Assembly (NCBI GenBank): GCA_031290205.1 | Contig: JAITNZ010000204.1 | Location: 1 to 5,558 of the forward strand | Direction: 5' to 3' | Source of the DNA: Spirochaetaceae bacterium | Lineage (GTDB): Bacteria; Spirochaetota; Spirochaetia; Treponematales; Breznakiellaceae | DNA: 5,558 nucleotides | In this document: piece after piece, positions 1 to 4,593 of the stretch | Position numbering within the stretch: position 1 is the stretch's first letter | Layout: every line of letters starts with the position of its first letter | Program-made: the position numbers and the translations under genes | Notes under the pieces: model-generated | What the model was told of the DNA's origin: nothing | What the model saw: the letters and a program-made list of their open reading frames with translations, nothing else | The model's database searches: none

Positions 1-126
1 CCTAAAGGTGAACCTGCAACATCGCTTGGTGTTAGTGTAACCTGCGCCACGCCTCTACGAATGCCGCTGGATAAACGCCCTACGGGCGCGGCGGCTGGGC
101 GGGGCGGCGCCCCGCAGAGAGGGTAG
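1..126 (+). other. Possible 3' end of an upstream gene (ambiguous frame)
   Basis: No secure gene is visible here. Frame 1 is open from the window edge to a TAG at 124-126, but its last 17 or so codons run through GC-rich hairpins and read as low-complexity Gly/Ala/Arg, so it may be open by chance. Frame 2 ends at a TAA at 38-40 after a short stretch with alternating hydrophobic residues (ending LVLV), which would also suit a protein C-terminus. The left flanking sequence would decide between them. I see no recognisable domain in either frame. Confidence 0.2.
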
Positions 127-165
127 CGCGCAACAACGTGCGCGCGTAGGGGGATACTTCCCCCT
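76..165. repeat. Cluster of four perfect GC-rich hairpins
   Basis: Four inverted repeats follow each other closely: CGCCC/GGGCG with a 3-base loop (76-88), GCGGGGC/GCCCCGC with loop GGC (99-115), GCGCGCA/TGCGCGC with a 6-base loop (126-145), and AGGGGGA/TCCCCCT with loop TACT (148-165). All stems are perfect, 5-7 bp. None is followed by a T-run on the plus strand, so they do not look like intrinsic terminators. The arrangement resembles dispersed palindromic intergenic elements (REP-like), but with a single copy in view, dispersal cannot be shown. They could also mark the end of an upstream transcript or its mRNA-stabilising 3' end. Confidence 0.55.
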
Positions 166-170
166 CTTCA

Positions 171-193
171 CCTACTCCCCACTCCCTACTCCC
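171..193. repeat. C-rich direct repeat (9-mer, period 14)
   Basis: CCTACTCCC occurs at 171-179 and again at 185-193, with a third partial copy (ACTCCC) between them. The tract is strongly pyrimidine-biased and directly follows the hairpin cluster, so it is probably part of the same non-coding intergenic block. It is too short, and lacks the unit structure, to be a CRISPR array. Confidence 0.5.
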
Positions 194-226
194 AATTTAC
201 CACGAATTTGGAAGTGCACCCAATCT

Positions 227-232
227 TATAAT
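227..232 (+). promoter_or_regulatory. Candidate -10 box for moeA
   Basis: A perfect TATAAT sits 42 bases before the moeA start and would give a leader of roughly 35 bases. The -35 side is poor: TTGGAA at 208-213 matches the consensus at four of six positions but is only 13 bases away, well short of the usual 16-18. The site could be a weak or activator-dependent promoter, or a chance match. I saw no convincing operator around it. Confidence 0.4.
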
Positions 233-274
233 CTATCAGTGGACAAATTCTTTTAATCAGCGTATCCTAAGTAA

Positions 275-2269
275 ATGCAAGCACGAAATTTGAATTTGAA
301 AAGTACCCCCGTCTCGGCGGCTCTCTCCGCGTTTCTCAATGCCCTCGGCTCCTCGCTCTCTCCCCGCTTCGAGCGGGTGGAATCGGGCGAATCGCTGGGG
401 CGCATCCTCTCGCAAGCCGTCTATGCCCGCGCCTCGTCGCCCATGTTTAACGCCTCCGCCATGGACGGCATCGCTGTCAATGCGGCGGATACCGCCCTTG
501 CCGCAGCGGATAAGCCCATCACCCTCCTGCGCGGAAAAAAATACCAGAGCGTGAATACCGGCGACCCCGTCCGTCCGCCGTTTAACGCCGTTATCATGGC
601 GGAAGAAGTGAGGGAAACCGGAATGAAGGAAAATGCCTGCGACACGGTTGAACTGCGCTCGCCTGCCTCCCCTTGGCAGAATATTCGAACGGTAGGTGAT
701 GATATAGTGCGCGGCGAGATGCTCCTTCCTTCGCGCCATAGAATCCAGCCGGTTGATATCGGCGTGCTGTTAGCGGGGAACATTACCGAAATTGATGTTT
801 TTAAAAAGCCCCGCGTGGCGATCATTCCAACTGGCACCGAGATAGTGAAGGCGGGGGCGGCGTCCTATAAAGAAGGCGAGATTATCGAATCCAACGGGGG
901 TATGCTCCGCGCTATGACATGGGAGTGCGGGGGGGGGGGGACGCTCTACCCGCCGGTTGCCGACGATTACACGCTGCTCCGCACTGCCGTGAAAGACGCG
1001 CTCGCGACTCATGATATGGTTCTGGTGAACGCCGCTTCCAGCGCGGGAACGGAAGATTATACCGCCTCGGTGCTTGCTGAATTGGGAAGCGTCATCGTAC
1101 ACGGCGTCGCCATGAAACCGGGGAAGCCCGTCATCCTCGCCATCGTCGATAACAAACCGGTGATAGGCATTCCCGGCTACCCAGTCGCCGCTCATCTTGC
1201 GTTTAATATTTTTGCTGCCCCCTTGCTCAGAACCTTATCAGGCTGCCACGCAGAGAATGCGGCGATTGGAACGGCTGCCCCCCTGCACAGAGCCCTAGCC
1301 GGCTGCAGCGAAGGGAACGCGCCTACCATTCAGGCTGTTTTTTCAGGCAAGCGCGCCTCCCCCCCAAAAGCCCGCGAATATATCCGCGTCCGCGTCTCCA
1401 AGGTTGACGATACCTATCATGCTGTCCCCGTCGGGCACGGCTCGTCGTCGGCAATGTCCCTCGTGAAAGCGGACGGCTTCTGCGTCGTCCCGGAAAACAA
1501 AGGGGGGCTCGATGCAGGCGAGCTTGTTCCCGTAGAGCTCTATCGCCCGCTTGCAAAGATTGAGGGCGCCCTTGCCGCAATCGGCGCAGAGGACATCATG
1601 CTTGAAATCATGAGCGATATTTTCCTTACCATGGACGTCGGCGGGTTTTCGTTTTCGAGCGCTCCGGCGGGTAGCATCGGGGGTTTGCAGGCATTGAAAC
1701 GCGGGGAATGTCATATCGCCCCCATTCATCTGCTAGATGAAAATTCAGGTGAGTATAATGTTCCTTTTATTCGGGCGCATTTCAAGGATGAGGATATGGC
1801 ATTGATAAAAGGCGTCCGGCGCACGCTGGGTCTTATCGTTCAAAAGGGCAATCCGCTCAATATTAAAGGCGTCCGCGACCTTGCCTCGTGCCGGTATATA
1901 CATAGGCAGCGGGGTTCGGGGACGCGGGTTTTTTGTGATTACCAGCTGAAGCAGGCAGGGCTTCCCGCGCTCCCGCCGGACACGCGTGAGGCAACAGGTC
2001 AGCTGGCTGTTGCCTCCGCCGTTTCGAGCGACAGCGCGGATGCCGGCTTAGGCGTGCTCGCCGCCGCGCGCGCCCTCGATTTGGATTTCATCCCACTCGG
2101 CACAGAAGAATACGACTTCGCCTGCCGCCCGCGCCACCTCGAACTTCCCCAAACCAAACTTTTTTTAAAAATCCTTACCAGCGAAGCTTTCACCCGCCGC
2201 CTCGAAAAATCAAGCGGCTATACTTTCGATAGATGCGGAGATCTCGTCATGATTTCAGCGTTGCCCTGA
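275..2269 (+). CDS. moeA: MoeA molybdopterin molybdenumtransferase fused to a PBP-like (molybdate-binding type) domain
   Basis: MoeA inserts molybdate into adenylylated molybdopterin, the last step of molybdenum cofactor synthesis, in the cytoplasm. Residues 1-425 carry the MoeA domains: NASAMDGIAV (59-68), VNTGDP (93-98), NIRTVGDDIV (136-145), PTGTEIV (185-191), ESNGGML (205-211), SSAGTEDYT (255-263), MKPGKPV (280-286) and GIPGYPVAA (298-306), then the C-terminal beta domain to about 425. By motif position, Asp64, Glu189 and Asp261 match known active-site acids. Residues about 433-664 form a periplasmic-binding-protein-like domain with GSIGGLQALKRGECHIAPIH (467-486), HLLDENSGEYN, HRQRGSGTR (543-551) and SADAGLG (587-593). 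Such MoeA-PBP fusions are known; the domain probably senses or supplies molybdate, which is inference. No signal peptide is visible. A TAA codon directly precedes ATG 275, so translation cannot start upstream, though no good Shine-Dalgarno is seen. Codons 219-222 are GGG within a 12-G run. Confidence 0.93.
   Translation: MQARNLNLKSTPVSAALSAFLNALGSSLSPRFERVESGESLGRILSQAVYARASSPMFNASAMDGIAVNAADTALAAADKPITLLRGKKYQSVNTGDPVRPPFNAVIMAEEVRETGMKENACDTVELRSPASPWQNIRTVGDDIVRGEMLLPSRHRIQPVDIGVLLAGNITEIDVFKKPRVAIIPTGTEIVKAGAASYKEGEIIESNGGMLRAMTWECGGGGTLYPPVADDYTLLRTAVKDALATHDMVLVNAASSAGTEDYTASVLAELGSVIVHGVAMKPGKPVILAIVDNKPVIGIPGYPVAAHLAFNIFAAPLLRTLSGCHAENAAIGTAAPLHRALAGCSEGNAPTIQAVFSGKRASPPKAREYIRVRVSKVDDTYHAVPVGHGSSSAMSLVKADGFCVVPENKGGLDAGELVPVELYRPLAKIEGALAAIGAEDIMLEIMSDIFLTMDVGGFSFSSAPAGSIGGLQALKRGECHIAPIHLLDENSGEYNVPFIRAHFKDEDMALIKGVRRTLGLIVQKGNPLNIKGVRDLASCRYIHRQRGSGTRVFCDYQLKQAGLPALPPDTREATGQLAVASAVSSDSADAGLGVLAAARALDLDFIPLGTEEYDFACRPRHLELPQTKLFLKILTSEAFTRRLEKSSGYTFDRCGDLVMISALP
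929..940. repeat. 12-base poly-G tract inside moeA
   Basis: Twelve consecutive G bases encode Gly219-Gly222 of the MoeA-PBP fusion. As written the frame is intact on both sides. Homopolymers of this length are prone to slipped-strand mispairing, and a change of one or two bases would truncate the protein in its catalytic domain. It may be a phase-variation tract, an ordinary mutational hotspot, or a position where read errors fix the wrong length. Confidence 0.9.
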
Positions 2270-2302
2270 AAATAGCGCTTCAGGCGGTTTCAGCCTTGCC
2301 CT
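2253..2302. repeat. 15-bp near-perfect direct repeat across the moeA stop
   Basis: TTTCAGCGTTGCCCT (2253-2267) recurs as TTTCAGCCTTGCCCT (2288-2302), with 14 of 15 bases identical and starts 35 bases apart. The first copy lies in the last moeA codons and touches the stop codon; the second lies outside the gene. An inverted repeat CTGAAA (2266-2271) / TTTCAG (2288-2293) is embedded in the same stretch. This could be a local duplication or the edge of an inserted element. Confidence 0.6.
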
Positions 2303-2464
2303 TGGTAAGGAAGGGCGATTCGAGCCATTGGGGGTTTAATTCCCCGCCCCTTGGGGCGGTTAAAACTGGGGGTGCGGGGGATAGGTTCTCCTGCTGCTTC
2401 ACTATAACACTATTACTTTGGCTAACAGCGCCTCCTACCAAACGTGTAGCGGTCTTGTCCCCGC
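2270..2464. other. Convergent intergenic region with inverted repeats, possibly part of a mobile or dispersed element
   Basis: This 195-bp gap lies between the 3' ends of moeA and the TPR gene. It holds a hairpin GCCCTT/AAGGGC (2298-2316), a stronger hairpin at 2335-2364, and G-rich and C-rich stretches. A minus-strand frame with an ATG at 2558 stays open to 2280 (92 codons), crossing from the TPR gene tail into this gap. It has no clear ribosome binding site and reads as low-complexity sequence, so I do not call it a gene. A plus-strand frame is also open (2233-2529). Several simultaneously open frames, with hairpins at the moeA side and another inside the TPR tail (2496-2518), suggest that about 2288-2560 is one non-coding repeat-type unit. 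Confidence 0.4.
2335..2364. terminator. GC-rich hairpin between convergent genes, possible bidirectional transcription end
   Basis: A perfect 7-bp stem CCGCCCC (2344-2350) / GGGGCGG (2353-2359) with a TT loop is extended by TTTAA (2335-2339) / TTAAA (2360-2364) around a 4-base bulge on the left side. Its position between two converging genes suits a shared terminator. The AT outer arms give only short T-rich tails on each strand, and no true U-run follows, so the terminator call is weak. It may simply be a palindrome of a repeat element. Confidence 0.3.
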
Positions 2465-3664
2465 CTAGTCCTTGTTCATGCCGGGCACACCAAGACAGAT
2501 TTTTCGTAGAAAAATCTGAAATCTCGTAGCTCTGCTGTGGGCTTGCCCATTTTTGCACTCATGCGTTGCACCTTGTAATTCTTTTTTAGCGATTTGTTTT
2601 TCCGCAAGCCCAAGATCGAGCAATACCTTAAAATCGTTTGGCTTGATTTTAAGGGCATCGGTATAGTCGAGGATAGCCTTTTCATAATCGCCTTTTTTAG
2701 AATATACCTCAGCGCGACCAATATAGGCATCAACAAGATTACGAGAAATTCTACGAATAAAATCCGATTTGATTTTAAGAGCCTCAGTATAATCAGCTAT
2801 AGCCATATCATATTCACCTTTATTCTTATAGGTAACGCCGCGATTATTATATGCAACGGCATAATCCGGCTTGATTTTTAGAGCCTCAGTATAATCTGCA
2901 ATGGCTGTATCGTATTCACCTTTATTGTCATAAGCAAGACCACGTTCCATATATGCAACGGCATCATTAGGTTTGATTTTAAGAGCCTCGTTATAATCGG
3001 CAATAGCCGTATTGTATTCACCTTTATCTCTATAGGCATTGCCGCGATTAATATACGCATCGGCACAATCCGGCTTGATTTTAACAGCCTTGTTATAATC
3101 GGCAATAGCCGTATCATATTCGCCTTTACCTCCATAGGCAACGCCGCGATTATTATATACAACGGCACAATCTGGCTTGATTTTAAGAACCTCGTTATAA
3201 TTAGCAATGGCTGTATCGTATGCATATTTATCGCTATAGGCATTACCGCGATTATTATATGCAATGACATTATCCGGTTCAACCTTAAGAGCCTCATTAT
3301 AATCAGCAATGGCAGTATCGTATTCCCCTTTATTCTTATAGGCAACGCCGCGATTAATATATGCACGGACAAAATCCGGTTTGATTTTAACAGCCTCGTT
3401 ATAATCAACAATGGCTGTATCGTATTCCCCTTTATGGGCATAGGACTTGCCGCGATTCATATAAGCATCCGCATAATCCGGTTCGATTTTTAGCGCCTCG
3501 TTAAAATCAGCAATGGCTGTATCATACTCGCCTTTATAGTAAAAGGCTTCACCGCGATTATGATATGCAACGGCATCATTCGGGTTGCTTTTTAGCGCCT
3601 CGGTACAGTCGGCAATAGTTTTATCGTAATCGAGATTTTCGTCCCGAGAAAAATCATAGGTCAT
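2465..3664 (-). CDS. Tetratricopeptide repeat (TPR) protein, nine full repeats
   Basis: This is a 399-residue soluble protein made almost entirely of TPRs, helix-pair repeats that bind other proteins. After a half repeat (1-30), residues 31-344 hold nine units with the family pattern (Tyr4, Gly8, Tyr/Phe11, Ala20, Tyr/Phe24, Ala27, Pro32), most reading close to AYNNRGxAYxxKGEYDTAI. Unit 8 loses Pro32 and gains eight residues, including FIRRISRNL, before unit 9. A final helix follows (345-364). Residues from about 365 to 399 are unlike TPR (Cys, His and Arg rich) and are encoded by a hairpin-containing stretch, so the native C-terminus may have been replaced by read-through into a repeat element. 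No signal peptide or membrane segment is seen. The ATG overlaps the phosphatase stop (ATGA) with no Shine-Dalgarno at normal spacing, so translation is probably coupled. It may be a scaffold for the phosphatase; that is inference. Confidence 0.85.
   Translation of the reverse strand: MTYDFSRDENLDYDKTIADCTEALKSNPNDAVAYHNRGEAFYYKGEYDTAIADFNEALKIEPDYADAYMNRGKSYAHKGEYDTAIVDYNEAVKIKPDFVRAYINRGVAYKNKGEYDTAIADYNEALKVEPDNVIAYNNRGNAYSDKYAYDTAIANYNEVLKIKPDCAVVYNNRGVAYGGKGEYDTAIADYNKAVKIKPDCADAYINRGNAYRDKGEYNTAIADYNEALKIKPNDAVAYMERGLAYDNKGEYDTAIADYTEALKIKPDYAVAYNNRGVTYKNKGEYDMAIADYTEALKIKSDFIRRISRNLVDAYIGRAEVYSKKGDYEKAILDYTDALKIKPNDFKVLLDLGLAEKQIAKKELQGATHECKNGQAHSRATRFQIFLRKICLGVPGMNKD
2496..2518. repeat. 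Perfect 10-bp stem-loop in the TPR gene tail
   Basis: CAGATTTTTC (2496-2505) and GAAAAATCTG (2509-2518) are exact inverted repeats around a 3-base loop. The structure lies in the last 20 codons of the TPR reading frame, just where the protein stops resembling TPR. On the minus strand, the right arm of the hairpin is A-rich and no U-run follows, so it is not a standard terminator. A related sequence, GAAATCTCGTAG, follows at 2518-2529 on the plus strand. Confidence 0.6.
2633..3574 (-). repeat. Tandem 102-bp coding repeats (TPR array)
   Basis: The nine TPR units are also tandem repeats at the DNA level. Units of 102 bp begin at 3574, 3472, 3370, 3268, 3166, 3064, 2962 and 2860; the unit at 2860 is 126 bp because of an eight-codon insertion, and the last begins at 2734. 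Long identical stretches recur between units, for example those encoding GEYDTAIADYNEAL. Such an array can gain or lose units in frame by recombination, so repeat number may vary between strains. It is also a place where short-read assembly may collapse units. Confidence 0.85.
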
Positions 3665-4341
3665 TGAATGTTTAAGCGGGTTTTTAGCGCCGCTACCTCC
3701 TCCGCTGTTAGTCCTACCATTTCTAAAAGATACTGTTCTGCTATGCTGTCGAGTCTAGTTTTATCAACGTTTGTGCCGCCGTTCATTATGCCGAACAGTT
3801 CGAGGATGACATTTTCTGCCTGTCCGCCCGGGTTCTTGCGGATGTCTATTTCGTAGAGCGCCGATGTGTTGAAATAGAATGATTGGACATAGTCGTCGGC
3901 AATTTCATCGAATGTGCCGCCCATAAGCGCTTCGAGCAGGGCGGACAGGAAACCCGTGCGGTCGATGCCGGCGAAACAGTGTATCAGATAGGGCGCTTCG
4001 TGTTCAATCATAAAGCGCAAGATGCGTTGTAAGCCGTAACGGTATTCGGGACTTCTGAAATTAAAAGTCAAGTCCCCTGTCCAGACGCTGCCGGTTTTAT
4101 ATAATTTATTATACCATGGAGCCTGCGGCAAGTTTTTTTCAAGATCCTTCCTCGTGTCGTTCATGTTGATGACGGTCGCAATCCGCGCTTCGTGCGCCAG
4201 TTTTGCGAATGTTCTGATATCGTCATCCCATGTGATAGGATGACAGCTCCGGTAGAGCGTCCCCGGCGCGATTTTCCCGATACGAATCTCGCGGAAATTT
4301 ACCAACTGCGACTCAAGTGTTAATAAAGAATTTTCTCTCAT
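3661..4341 (-). CDS. Tyrosine-protein phosphatase-like protein (Y_phosphatase3/LipA-MptpB type)
   Basis: This 226-residue protein is probably a phosphatase that forms a cysteinyl-phosphate intermediate on phosphotyrosine or another phosphoester. The P-loop HCFAGIDRTG (121-130) gives Cys122 and Arg128 in the CX5R signature, with Asp127 as in the bacterial LipA/MptpB group. IAPGTLYRSCHP (24-35) is the usual N-terminal signature of that group (typically LYRSG), and VINMND (57-62) sits where the IDLR motif is expected. The Lys usual in GKDR of lipid-active members is Ile126 here, so substrate preference may differ. Residues 131-155 (SALLEALMGGTFDEIADDYV) fit the helix after the P-loop. No signal peptide is apparent, so it is probably cytoplasmic. 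GAGG sits five bases before ATG 4341. The stop overlaps the TPR gene start by four bases, indicating one operon. Substrate is unknown; related genes in pathogens act as secreted effectors, which is not indicated here. Confidence 0.82.
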   Translation of the reverse strand: MRENSLLTLESQLVNFREIRIGKIAPGTLYRSCHPITWDDDIRTFAKLAHEARIATVINMNDTRKDLEKNLPQAPWYNKLYKTGSVWTGDLTFNFRSPEYRYGLQRILRFMIEHEAPYLIHCFAGIDRTGFLSALLEALMGGTFDEIADDYVQSFYFNTSALYEIDIRKNPGGQAENVILELFGIMNGGTNVDKTRLDSIAEQYLLEMVGLTAEEVAALKTRLNIQ

Positions 4342-4346
4342 TTTTA

Positions 4347-4350
4347 CCTC
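4347..4350 (-). promoter_or_regulatory. Ribosome binding site of the phosphatase gene
   Basis: GAGG (in AGAGGTAAAA on the minus strand) lies five bases before the ATG at 4341. It is a good Shine-Dalgarno match at proper spacing and supports this start over internal ones. Confidence 0.7.
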
Positions 4351-4357
4351 TGCTTAT

Positions 4358-4385
4358 AGTATAGCATTTTTAGTCTCTCATACAA
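4358..4385 (-). promoter_or_regulatory. Candidate promoter of the phosphatase-TPR operon
   Basis: Reading the minus strand, TTGTAT (4385-4380) is followed after 16 bases by TATACT (4363-4358), preceded by TG at the extended -10 position (TGCTATACT). Both boxes are near sigma-70 consensus and lie in the 85-bp gap before the phosphatase start. Transcription would begin close to 4351, leaving a leader of only about 10 bases with the Shine-Dalgarno at its 5' end. That is unusually short, so the real promoter might be farther upstream. Confidence 0.4.
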
Positions 4386-4426
4386 CGCTAGACCGGCGGC
4401 TCCTGGAATCGCCAGCATTTCTTAAG

Positions 4427-4582
4427 TCAATCCTCAAAATAAACATCACAATCCCATGCTTTAGTGGTTCTCTCTACAATGGATCGTAGTGAGCCAAATG
4501 CCCGAAGCATCATTTGAGGTATGGGTGCCAATTTGCCGTAAATTTCGCTCTGGTCAAGTTTTTCATATTCATTTTCTGGCAT
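4427..4582 (-). CDS. Small protein of unknown function, 51 aa
   Basis: A 51-codon frame begins MPENEYEKLDQSEIYGKL and ends with an acidic tail (DCDVYFED) at a TGA. It is supported by a GGAG Shine-Dalgarno seven bases before the ATG, overlapping the stop codon of the preceding gene, and by a codon usage that looks like real coding rather than chance. The middle (PQMMLRAFGSLRSIVERT) could form an amphipathic helix flanked by acidic ends; there is no signal peptide or membrane span. It follows the 321-aa gene with 10 bases between them, so the two are probably cotranscribed and translationally coupled. I do not recognise the family. An antitoxin, an immunity protein or an accessory subunit would all fit the size and position, but nothing in the sequence shows one. 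Confidence 0.6.
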   Translation of the reverse strand: MPENEYEKLDQSEIYGKLAPIPQMMLRAFGSLRSIVERTTKAWDCDVYFED

Positions 4583-4589
4583 TTTGTTA

Positions 4590-4593
4590 CTCC
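4590..4593 (-). promoter_or_regulatory. Shine-Dalgarno of the 51-aa gene overlapping the upstream stop
   Basis: On the minus strand TAGGAGTAACAAAATG contains, in order, the TAG stop of the 321-aa gene (4595-4593), GGAG (4593-4590) and the ATG (4582-4580). The shared G ties termination of one gene to initiation of the next. This is the main evidence that the short frame is translated. Confidence 0.65.

Noticed and set aside
76..193. CRISPR array or moco-type riboswitch upstream of moeA
   Set aside because: The inverted repeats differ from one another and there are no equal spacers, so it is not a CRISPR array. I could not match the leader to a molybdenum cofactor riboswitch, and the candidate promoter lies downstream of the hairpins.
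257..1729. Several long minus-strand frames opposite moeA (for example 257-739, 770-1195, 1343-1729)
   Set aside because: They are antisense shadows of a G/C-rich gene. The plus-strand product carries all expected MoeA motifs, while these products show low-complexity Arg/Gly-rich sequence and no family signature.
2280..2558. A 92-codon minus-strand frame crossing the TPR tail and the intergenic gap
   Set aside because: There is no good ribosome binding site, it runs through palindromes, and other frames are open over the same DNA. Kept only as part of the suspected repeat-type region.
2878..3441. A 187-codon minus-strand frame overlapping the TPR gene
   Set aside because: It is a second frame over the 102-bp repeats. 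Because the period is a multiple of three, an absence of stops in one unit carries over to all. Its product is a repetitive Ile/Leu-rich string with no independent start signals.
3695..3704. Strong Shine-Dalgarno-like GGAGGAGG (minus strand) before the TPR gene
   Set aside because: It lies about 30 bases before the TPR start, too far for normal initiation, and encodes part of the phosphatase (AEEVAAL). No start codon in the TPR frame sits at the right distance from it.
4386..4426. Intrinsic terminator after the 51-aa gene
   Set aside because: Only 4-bp inverted repeats (such as CTGG/CCAG) are present, with no T-run on the minus strand. Transcription may continue into the phosphatase gene.
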